From Spirillospora albida (lineage in GTDB: Bacteria > Actinomycetota > Actinomycetes > Streptosporangiales > Streptosporangiaceae): a stretch of 17,847 nt of DNA. The DNA is taken from assembly GCF_000718255.1 (NCBI RefSeq), contig NZ_JOFJ01000035.1, positions 1 to 17,847 on the forward strand. The letters run 5' to 3'. This document shows, one piece after another, positions 1 to 6,406 of this stretch. Under the pieces are notes generated by a model. The model saw nothing but the letters and a program-made list of their open reading frames with translations, had not been told where the DNA came from and ran no database searches. The number at the start of each line of letters is the position of its first letter. Position 1 is the stretch's first letter. Both the position numbers and the translations under genes were made by a program.

Positions 1-95
1 TGGGTGAAATGCCGCCTCTGTCGTGCCAACGACCTTCCCTTCCGGTTCTCCCCAACCCTAGTTGGGGACCTGTCCGGAAGATCCGGGGCGCCTCA
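1..95. repeat. Edge of a repeated element (left copy, inverted relative to right end)
   Basis: Every base from 1 to 95 is the reverse complement of 17844 down to 17750, and the match stops abruptly at base 96. The inner edge begins TGAGGCGCCCCGG when read from inside the window outwards. Within it lies a nested stem: CTTCCGG (39-45) pairs with CCGGAAG (74-80), and inside that CCCCAAC (50-56) pairs with GTTGGGG (61-67) around the loop CCTA. A methyltransferase-like frame begins abruptly at the inner boundary, as expected of an insertion. The element continues outside the window, so its family cannot be named and no transposase is visible. Confidence 0.85.
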
Positions 96-899
96 GAGAT
101 CACCTCTGACACCAACAAGGGTGTGCAGGCCGCCGGTCCGGCGGCGGGCCTTTGCCTGAGGCACCGGCAGATGGTCTGCCGGGAGCTGGCCCGGCACCTG
201 ATCGGCACCTGCACCTCCGAGGGCGACCTGGTCGCCGAAGGCTTCACCAGCAGCGAGGCCGCCCTGGTCGGCGCTGCCGACCTAGGCCGACGCGGTATCG
301 CCCTGGTCCCGCACTTCCCGCTTGCCCAGCACATCGGGGCCCGCCTGCGCGCCACCCTGCCGGCGGAGCGGTTGGAGCGGGTGGAGATGCGGCCGGTCCG
401 GCCCGACCAGATGGCACGCGGTTTGGCCGACCGCCTCGGCGAGGTCGGCCTGGTCATCGCCGCGCCACCGCCGTACGAGAGCGGTGGCAACCCACCGCGC
501 AGGAGCACGGAACGCGGATGCCCGGCCTGCCGGGCGGACCTGTGGATGCTCAGCAGCGAACAACTCGGCCTGTTCCTGGCGTCGGCGTGGAAGGTGCTGC
601 GACCGGGCGGCGTCCTTGCGATCATCACCACGGCCCGCCACCAGGTCGGACGCCTCATCGACCCGGCGCCGCGCATCATCCGCCAGGCTCAGGGGCTGGG
701 GTTCCGCTACGTTCAGCACGTCATCGCGCTGCGCGTCCCCATCGACGGTGACACCTTGGCCGTCCAGGCCGGACCGGCCGACCTGGCCCAGCTCCGCCGG
801 ACCGGCTGCCACGCGCTGCCGCCGCCGGTGAGTGTTCACGCCGACGTCTGCCTTTTCATCAAACCCTCGGTTCGGCAGGAGAACGGGGGCGCCCGATGA
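96..899 (+). pseudogene. 5'-truncated, degenerate DNA methyltransferase paralogue
   Basis: The frame is open from the repeat edge to a TGA at 897-899, but the true start has been lost. A nominal ATG at position 9 lies inside the repeat and is not a credible start. The protein aligns by eye with the intact methyltransferase that follows: 'GDLVAEGFTSSEAALVGAADLGRR' here matches 'GDLVVDPMCGIGTTLVEAIHLGRN' there, and 'VIAAPPPYE' matches 'VLTSPPYG'. The SAM-binding DPxCGxGT (about bases 234-260) and catalytic TSPPY (about 459-479) motifs are therefore eroded, although 'WKVLRPGGVLAIITT' keeps the usual later strand. I infer a non-catalytic partner subunit. An internal ATG at 171 could still give a product. 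The stop overlaps the next start as ATGA (896-899), implying translational coupling. Confidence 0.6.
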
Positions 900-1780
900 A
901 CCAGAACCCTCTTGTCCCAGGGACGGGGTGGGTGTCGGTGCTGGCGACTGGACAGCGACCGTCCCGGTTGCAGCGCCAGGGACGCTACACAGCAGAGTCG
1001 ATGCGCCACCCCGGCAAGATGCTGCCGGCCATCGCCGCCACCCTCATCGAGGCGTTCACGCTCCCTGGAGATCTGGTGGTCGACCCGATGTGCGGCATCG
1101 GCACAACTCTGGTCGAGGCCATTCACCTCGGCCGCAACGCCGCCGGAGTGGAGTACGAGGCCGACTTCGTCCACCTCGCACTGGGCAATCTGAGGCTCGC
1201 CCGCTCTCAAGGGGCCACAGGGACTCCGCAGATGGCCTGCGGGGACGCCCGCAGCATCGCCACCATCTACCGGGCGCTGCGCGGGAAGGCAGCGCTGGTG
1301 CTCACCTCACCACCGTACGGATCGCACACGCACGGGCACATCCGCTCCGGACGCGACAACGGCGGGGGGAAGATCGACAAGCGCCACCACCGCTACTCCA
1401 CCGACCGCGGCAACCTCGCCCATCAGCCGCTGCCCGGCCTCCTGGACGGTTTTGGGCGCATCCTCGTCGGCAGCGCCACCTTGCTGCGACCCGGCGGTGT
1501 GATCGCGGTGACCGTCCGTCCCATCCGCGTCAAGGGCGAGCTGATCGATCTACCGGGCCAGGTCATCGACACTGCCTGTCAGAACGGTCTGGCGCTGACC
1601 GGTCGCCACGCCGCTCTCCTGGCGGGACTGCGAGACGGCCGACTGGTCAACCGGGCCTCCTTCTTCCAGATGCTCGAGACGCGCCGTGCCCGCGACCGAG
1701 GCATTCCCGCCTGTGCCACCGCCCACGAGGATCTCCTGCTCTTCCAGCCCGCGACCGACCTGCCGGAGGCGAACCGATGA
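896..1780 (+). CDS. SAM-dependent DNA methyltransferase (TRM11-like / DNA methylase)
   Basis: This 294-residue protein probably transfers methyl from S-adenosylmethionine to an exocyclic amino group in DNA. The SAM loop DPMCGIGTT is at residues 63-71, an acidic ribose-binding position follows in GVEYE (84-88), and the catalytic TSPPYG is at 137-142. A later strand reads LLRPGGVIAVT. Motif I precedes motif IV, as in the alpha/gamma arrangement. From memory, related proteins in actinobacterial integrative elements are often annotated 'TRM11 family', so an RNA substrate is not excluded. The start ATG sits in an ATGA overlap with the degenerate paralogue, and a GGAG lies about 14 bases upstream, so coupled translation is likely. 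No restriction endonuclease is visible nearby. Confidence 0.8.
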   Translation: MNQNPLVPGTGWVSVLATGQRPSRLQRQGRYTAESMRHPGKMLPAIAATLIEAFTLPGDLVVDPMCGIGTTLVEAIHLGRNAAGVEYEADFVHLALGNLRLARSQGATGTPQMACGDARSIATIYRALRGKAALVLTSPPYGSHTHGHIRSGRDNGGGKIDKRHHRYSTDRGNLAHQPLPGLLDGFGRILVGSATLLRPGGVIAVTVRPIRVKGELIDLPGQVIDTACQNGLALTGRHAALLAGLRDGRLVNRASFFQMLETRRARDRGIPACATAHEDLLLFQPATDLPEANR

Positions 1781-2217
1781 CCGAGAACCGACACAGGAGG
1801 CAGGCCGGGCGCCACCGGGGGCTGGAGATGCTGGCCATCCTTCAGACCGGTCTGTGCGGGCGCTGCGGGCGTGCCCGTTACGCCACCCGGCGCACCGCGC
1901 GGCAGGCCGTCCGCATCGCGGCCCCTGGTGTCCGGCTGCGCGCTGACCGGTGTGGCGATGCCTGGCACCTGACCAGTCCGCCGGGACGGCCTCAGCACAT
2001 CACGCCGCCTGTCACCATGCCGCCCGTCAACGCGCAGACCGGTCTGCACTTCCACGGAAGTAGCAAGCGCCACAACCTCGAACGCCGCTGCAGCAAGTGC
2101 TGTAACGGCCGCCGCGTCTGCAGCCTTGTTCTTGAGCCTGAAGGTGTGCCGTCATGTGTGGCCCGGCCGCACACGGGCCACGACGTCCCCGCTCCCCGGC
2201 GGATGGCGAGCCGGTGA
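1777..2217 (+). CDS. Cys-rich putative zinc-ribbon protein of the integrative element
   Basis: This 146-residue basic protein starts at an ATG that overlaps the methyltransferase stop (ATGA, 1777-1780), with GGAGG seven bases upstream. The N-terminal part has CGRCG (about residues 25-29), then ARYATRRTARQAVR, then 'RADRCGDAWHLTS'. This resembles the small zinc-ribbon proteins common in actinobacterial integrative and conjugative elements, where a CxxC pair, a basic helix and a C-x-WHLTS segment recur. The C-terminal half has a second Cys cluster (CSKCCNGRRVC) and a Cys/His tail. The role is unknown; nucleic-acid binding is an inference. An upstream extension of this frame overlaps the methyltransferase and is a shadow. 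Confidence 0.6.
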   Translation: MTENRHRRQAGRHRGLEMLAILQTGLCGRCGRARYATRRTARQAVRIAAPGVRLRADRCGDAWHLTSPPGRPQHITPPVTMPPVNAQTGLHFHGSSKRHNLERRCSKCCNGRRVCSLVLEPEGVPSCVARPHTGHDVPAPRRMASR

Positions 2218-2426
2218 GCGAGCCGGAGAAGCAGAAACAGGCACGTACCGAGCAGCCTCAAATGACCTGGCGGCTGAACCTCGCGGACCCATCGGTCGAG
2301 AGTGAACTCGCCCGGGCACAGGCAGGCGCGATCAAGGAGGTGTTGACTTGGTGGGCGAATCACGCAGCCCGATCCCACTCGATGTGTTCACCAAAGGGAC
2401 CCACAGCAGCCGATCCGCAGGACTGA
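2214..2426 (+). CDS. Small hypothetical protein, coupled to upstream and downstream genes
   Basis: A 70-residue frame starts with GTG in a GTGA overlap with the previous stop (2214-2217) and runs past the recombinase start. The N-terminus is charged (SEPEKQKQART), followed by MTWRLNLADPSVESELARAQ and a predicted helix ending in IKEVLTWW. I do not recognise it. An in-frame ATG at 2154 lies inside the upstream gene, and the overlap architecture favours the GTG. Its last 79 bases overlap the serine recombinase in another frame, and the recombinase Shine-Dalgarno lies within it. It may be a short regulator or directionality protein, but nothing in the sequence proves that. Confidence 0.4.
   Translation: MSEPEKQKQARTEQPQMTWRLNLADPSVESELARAQAGAIKEVLTWWANHAARSHSMCSPKGPTAADPQD
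2334..2340 (+). promoter_or_regulatory. Shine-Dalgarno of the serine recombinase
   Basis: AAGGAGG lies seven bases before TTG 2348 and ten before GTG 2351. It is the only strong ribosome-binding site near the N-terminus and supports a non-ATG start for the recombinase inside the preceding small gene. Confidence 0.6.
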
Positions 2427-4264
2427 CCGGCCCCGGCGGGGGGTTTCGGCTGGACGGGCCGCTGCGGGTGGCCTTCGCGGGACGGACCTCGACCGAGGAC
2501 AAGCAGGATCCGACCCTGTCGCTCCCGCGCCAACTCGCCAACAGCCAGACCGCGCTGCACACCGCGCTACCGGGCCAAGCCGTCATCGTCGCGCACTTCT
2601 ACGACATCGAGTCCGGACGCAAGGATCTCGACGCACGTGGTTTCGGGCGTGGGCACGAGCGGTTCAACATCCCGATTCCGCGGGACGGCGGCATCCAGGA
2701 CCTGCTGCTGGAGGCTGCCCAACCCGACCGACGGTTCGATGTGGTGATCTGTGAGTCCGTCGACCGGATCGCGCGCCGGACCTACGTCGGAACCCAGATC
2801 GAGAACACCCTGGAGAAGCTCGGCATCCCGCTGTGGGCGTCCGACGAACCGATCAGCCTGAACGGGAAACGCTCCTCCCAGGTGCTCACGCGACGGGTGA
2901 AGCAGGGGGTGGCCGAGTGGTACGTCCTGGAGATGCTGGAGAAGTCCTGGGGTGGGTTCGAGATCCACACCGAGCAGGGCTTCAACGTCGGGCGACCTCC
3001 GTACGGCTATCTGGCCCAGAAGGTCCCTCATCCGGTCGCCGCCCGCCGCGAACAGGGTGCGACCAAGCACGTGCTGATCCCCGATCCAGTGCGTGGGCCG
3101 GTCGTCCAGACGATCTTCGAGATCCGCATCGCCGAACGCCTCGGTTATGAGGCGATCGCCGACCGGTTGAACGTCGATCTGGAGCGGTACCCGGCGCCTG
3201 TCGCCACGGCGAAGACCCGCACCGTGGGCAGATGGACCTACTCCTCAGTTCGAGACGTCCTGTCCAATCCCAAGTACACCGGCTACATGGTGTGGAACCG
3301 AAAGGCGACCTCCTCGGCGGGGGGAAGGAACAACCCGCCCGAGGCGTGGGTGTGGTCCAGCGAACCCACCCACCCAGGTCTCGTCAGCGTCAAGACCTTC
3401 GTCGAAGCGCAGCAAGTAGCACTGGTCCGGAGACGGTCTCGCAGCCGTCCCGGCCGAACCGATGCCGAAGACACCGAACACCCGTACGTCCTGCGGTCCT
3501 TCATCACCTGTGCCGACTGCGAACGCCGGATGTTCGGCAAGAACGATCGGGGACGGCTGTACTACGTCTGCAGCCCGAAACGCTCTCACCTGCCTGAAGG
3601 GCATCCCGCAGTGGTGCGGATCCGTGAAGAGCCTCTCATCGCGGGGCTGAACGACTTCTTCAATCGGGAGATCTTCGGCGCCCATCGCCGGGAGCGTCTT
3701 GAGACGCTGCTCGTCCGGCTGGACGATCGACATCTGCGTGAACATGAAGCGCATGTCGCAGCCCTGGAAACCAAGATCGCGGATCTCGGTCGTCGCCGGG
3801 CGCGGGTGCTGGATCCGCTTGAACAACTGGATGATCCCAGCCAGGCGTTCGTCCAGAACATCAACGAACGCGCCGCTCAGATCGCCGCCGACCTGGAAGC
3901 CGCACAAGCCAAGCTACGGGAAGTCCGGAGTACGGCGCCCCCGCGCCCCTACCCTGAACTGCTGGATCTGCTTCCGGCCGGAGCGATCGATCTGGGGCGG
4001 GTTCCGGGGCCGGTGCTGCGGCGGCTGCTGGATGTGTTCCGGCTGCGGATGCGCTACGACCGGAAGACCGGCCGCATGGACTGCGAGGTCACGATCACGT
4101 CCGAGATCGTCGGCACCCAACACGACGCGGCGGCTGCGGCGATTGGGGCCGCCGAAACGGGACCGCGCGCCGGTCTACGGCGTACCCCCTACCGGATTCG
4201 AACCGGCGCTACCGCCTTGAAAGGGCGGCGTCCTAGGCCGCTAGACGAAGGGGGCCCACGGTGA
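2348..4264 (+). CDS. Large serine recombinase (integrase) of an integrative element
   Basis: This 638-residue protein catalyses site-specific integration and excision. The resolvase-type domain contains the catalytic serine in GRTSTED (Ser48), followed by the SLPRQ segment and 'ESVDRIARR' (the active-site arginine region). A recombinase domain follows ('GRPPYGYLA', then 'SNPKYTGYMVWNR'). A zinc ribbon CADC...YYVC lies near residues 386-406, with a coiled coil after it. Two starts fit the Shine-Dalgarno: TTG 2348 (used here) and GTG 2351. Base composition is visibly less GC-biased than in the genes beyond 4.3 kb, which suits transfer. The last 27 or so codons read the antisense strand of tRNA-Glu, and the stop lies beyond the tRNA. 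The C-terminal tail is therefore probably supplied by the chromosome at the attachment site. Confidence 0.88.
   Translation: MVGESRSPIPLDVFTKGTHSSRSAGLTGPGGGFRLDGPLRVAFAGRTSTEDKQDPTLSLPRQLANSQTALHTALPGQAVIVAHFYDIESGRKDLDARGFGRGHERFNIPIPRDGGIQDLLLEAAQPDRRFDVVICESVDRIARRTYVGTQIENTLEKLGIPLWASDEPISLNGKRSSQVLTRRVKQGVAEWYVLEMLEKSWGGFEIHTEQGFNVGRPPYGYLAQKVPHPVAARREQGATKHVLIPDPVRGPVVQTIFEIRIAERLGYEAIADRLNVDLERYPAPVATAKTRTVGRWTYSSVRDVLSNPKYTGYMVWNRKATSSAGGRNNPPEAWVWSSEPTHPGLVSVKTFVEAQQVALVRRRSRSRPGRTDAEDTEHPYVLRSFITCADCERRMFGKNDRGRLYYVCSPKRSHLPEGHPAVVRIREEPLIAGLNDFFNREIFGAHRRERLETLLVRLDDRHLREHEAHVAALETKIADLGRRRARVLDPLEQLDDPSQAFVQNINERAAQIAADLEAAQAKLREVRSTAPPRPYPELLDLLPAGAIDLGRVPGPVLRRLLDVFRLRMRYDRKTGRMDCEVTITSEIVGTQHDAAAAAIGAAETGPRAGLRRTPYRIRTGATALKGRRPRPLDEGGPR
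4183..4255 (-). tRNA. tRNA-Glu (anticodon UUC)
   Basis: The minus strand folds as a complete 73-base tRNA without an encoded CCA. The acceptor is GCCCCCT with AGGGGGT (first pair G-U). The D arm reads GTCTAGCGGCCTAGGAC. The anticodon stem CCGCC/GGCGG encloses the loop CTTTCAA, giving anticodon TTC. The T arm is GCCGG TTCGAAT CCGGT, and the discriminator is A. Its 3' end faces the methyltransferase-recombinase segment, the usual polarity for an element integrated at a tRNA 3' end. The whole gene is overlapped antisense by the end of the recombinase frame. Confidence 0.93.
4183..4255. other. Probable attachment site of the integrative element
   Basis: The recombinase gene abuts and overlaps this tRNA, a standard position for an attachment site. 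The mobile-type operon ends at the tRNA 3' side, and chromosome-like genes begin on the other side. The exact core and the opposite junction cannot be seen: no second copy of the tRNA 3' end is apparent in the window, and the far arm is cut off by the repeated element at base 95. Confidence 0.5.
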
Positions 4265-4280
4265 CGGTGGTGACCGTCAC
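4261..4280. repeat. Perfect inverted repeat between recombinase and tRNA
   Basis: GTGACGGT (4261-4268) pairs perfectly with ACCGTCAC (4273-4280) across the loop GGTG. The recombinase stop TGA (4262-4264) falls inside the left arm. No T-run follows on either strand, so a terminator is uncertain. It lies directly upstream of tRNA-Glu and might act in its leader or as a protein-binding site. Confidence 0.5.
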
Positions 4281-4327
4281 TCGACCTGGTCAAGCATAGG
4301 GGACAGGGTGGGGCGGCGCGCAAACGG

Positions 4328-5923
4328 TTACCGGGGTTCCTCCGATCGCGATCCGGACGGGGTCGGGGACGGGCTGGTCGCGGGCCATTCGGTCGGGAAC
4401 GGGGACGTCGGGGACGGGGCCGGGGACGGCGGCGGCGGCGTGATCGCCCGGTCCGGATGCGGTTCCAGGGTCCGCTCGATCTGGGCGGACGTGAGGCCCA
4501 GGCCGCCCAGGCGCAGGTCGTCCCAGCCCTGGAGGCGGTGCGTCGCCCGGCTGAAGTACAGGACCGACAGCTCGATCGGGGTCGGCTCCTCGTGCTCGAG
4601 GCCGCGCAGGCCCGCGCCGCCCGTGGAGCCCTGGACGAACAGGCGGCTGCCCGACGGCAGGAGCTTCGTGGAGCGGGTGTGGGTGTGGCCGGCCAGGATC
4701 AGCGGCGTCAGGCCGGAGAACGCGGCGGCTTCATTCGGGTCGTGGGCGACGGCGATGTCGGGGACGTTGCCGGTGCCGCGCAGCTTTTCGGCCAGCAGGA
4801 GGCCCTGGGCGCGGAGCTGGTCGGCGCCCACGTAGTCGTCCCGGGTGCTCTTGTCCGGGGTGAAGCGGGGGTCGCCGACGCCGTAGATGCGCAGGCCCTT
4901 CACTTCGCGGGTCTCGTCGTCCAGGACGATGGCGTTCTTCTGGCGGGCGACGGCCTGCTGGGTGCCCTTGGAGTCGTGGTTGCCCCGGACGTAGACGTAG
5001 GGGACGCCCAGTTCGGATATCTCGTCGGCGAAGCGGTCCTCCGGCTTGCTGCCGTGGTCCATGAGGTCGCCGCTGTCGATGATCAGGTCGACCTTGAACT
5101 GGGTGCTGACGGACTTGATGATGTTCCACGCCGTGGGGTTGATGTGGATGTCGGACACGTGCAGGACGCGGAGGGTGGACGGGTCGGGCTGGTAGGTGGG
5201 GAGCTGCGAGGTCGTCGTGTAGAGCTCGGAGACGTTGCTGACGAGGCGGGCGAGCTGGGTGCGGTACGCGGAGAAGCGCTCGACGACGCCGCGCGCGTCG
5301 CCGACGACCTGGGGGGCGTTCGACAGCAGGCCCGTGTAGCGGGGCTCGGCGACGGACTGGGGGTTGAAGCTGAGCCAGGCGACGAGGGTGACGGCGACGA
5401 GCCCGACCGCGCCGGACGAGAGACCGAGCACGGCGCGGCGCAGGGAGCGGAACAGAGCGAGGGACCCGAGGAACGACGCGGCCAGCGCGATGAGCCCGGC
5501 GCGGATGAGGAGGACCACGACGCCGTGCCAGAGGTCGGCGGCGATGCGGTCGGTGACGTGGTCGATTTCGGTGTCGGACTCGATCAGTTTGCGCGCCTCG
5601 TCCGTGCGCAGGTCCGTGACGGTGGCCTCGAGCGCGACGGGCCCCCAGTGGGTGTCGAGTTCGAGGGCGCCGAGGGGCGGCAGTTCGATCCGGGTGCCGC
5701 CGGACCAGGCGGGGTGGAGGGTCAGCTGGACTTCGGTGGGGCCGACGGGGGTCTCGGCGCGGCCGCCGAGGACGAGCCCGATATAGCCCGCGCCGAGGCC
5801 GACGAGCACCACCAGGGTGAGGCGGGCCCAGCGTCCGGTGGCGGCGGTCCGGAGGGAATGCCCGAGGGGGCGGAGACGGGTGAGAGTTCGCGACAGGGCG
5901 GGACGGACGTGAGTCCGTAGCAC
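4328..5923 (-). CDS. Membrane-anchored metallophosphoesterase
   Basis: This 531-residue protein has an N-terminal membrane helix (about residues 34-53), an outer loop, and two more helices (about 134-158 and 163-186). A calcineurin-like phosphoesterase domain follows. Metal-binding motifs appear in order: D258-x-H260 (VSDIH), GD286, GNH316D, H394 and GH413TH415. A Pro/Ser/Thr-rich tail ends the protein (from about 494). It probably hydrolyses a phosphoester at the membrane; the substrate is unknown, and the odd number of helices would place the domain opposite the basic N-terminus. The GTG start has AAAGGAGG just upstream. The start codon lies only 23 bases from that of the divergent metallopeptidase. 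tRNA-Glu lies about 72 bases downstream on the same strand. Confidence 0.88.
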   Translation of the reverse strand: MLRTHVRPALSRTLTRLRPLGHSLRTAATGRWARLTLVVLVGLGAGYIGLVLGGRAETPVGPTEVQLTLHPAWSGGTRIELPPLGALELDTHWGPVALEATVTDLRTDEARKLIESDTEIDHVTDRIAADLWHGVVVLLIRAGLIALAASFLGSLALFRSLRRAVLGLSSGAVGLVAVTLVAWLSFNPQSVAEPRYTGLLSNAPQVVGDARGVVERFSAYRTQLARLVSNVSELYTTTSQLPTYQPDPSTLRVLHVSDIHINPTAWNIIKSVSTQFKVDLIIDSGDLMDHGSKPEDRFADEISELGVPYVYVRGNHDSKGTQQAVARQKNAIVLDDETREVKGLRIYGVGDPRFTPDKSTRDDYVGADQLRAQGLLLAEKLRGTGNVPDIAVAHDPNEAAAFSGLTPLILAGHTHTRSTKLLPSGSRLFVQGSTGGAGLRGLEHEEPTPIELSVLYFSRATHRLQGWDDLRLGGLGLTSAQIERTLEPHPDRAITPPPPSPAPSPTSPFPTEWPATSPSPTPSGSRSEEPR

Positions 5924-5946
5924 TGATCCTCCTTTTGTCGAGCAGA

Positions 5947-6297
5947 ATGGCCGGTGTGATCGATATGCCGAGGGAGGCGTTCGAGGACCTGGTCGCGGAG
6001 GCCCTCGACAGCGTCCCGCAGGAGCTGACCGCGCACATGCGGAACGTCGTCATCGTGGTCGAGGACGACGCGCCTGAGCCCGGACTGCTCGGTCTTTATC
6101 AGGGCATACCCCTCACGGAGCGCGGCGACTGGTACGGGGCCGTGCTGCCCGACCACATCTCGATCTACCGGCGGGAGATCCTGGGCATCTGCGACACCCC
6201 GGAGGACGTGGTCGAGGAAGTGCGGATCACTGTCGTCCACGAGATCGCCCACCATTTCGGGATCGATGACCGTCGCCTCCATGAGCTGGGGTACTGA
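5947..6297 (+). CDS. Metallopeptidase family protein with zincin fold (HExxH)
   Basis: This short protein of about 116 residues ends with VHEIAHHFGIDDRRLHELG, a HExxH zinc-protease signature plus a downstream His/Glu. It matches the actinobacterial zincin-like family (Pfam Zincin_1 type). It has no signal peptide, so it should act in the cytoplasm, and its substrate is unknown. I chose ATG 5947. From memory, family members begin close to 'MIDMPREAFEDL', so GTG 5956 is a serious alternative; TTG 5935 is less likely. None has a strong ribosome-binding site. It is divergent from the metallophosphoesterase with almost no intergenic space. Confidence 0.8.
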   Translation: MAGVIDMPREAFEDLVAEALDSVPQELTAHMRNVVIVVEDDAPEPGLLGLYQGIPLTERGDWYGAVLPDHISIYRREILGICDTPEDVVEEVRITVVHEIAHHFGIDDRRLHELGY

Positions 6298-6406
6298 GCC
6301 CTGCGGCAAAAGAGTTTCACCAATCAGGCACTGTAGGTCACACGACTGCCACGCTGCGTGAGTTAATAGGAAGGTCGTCGTCCAGGACGGCTGAACTGGA
6401 GCGTGC

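Noticed and set aside
4457..5920. 487-codon plus-strand frame
   Set aside because: It is antisense to the metallophosphoesterase, which has all metal-binding motifs; the plus-strand product has no recognisable domain.
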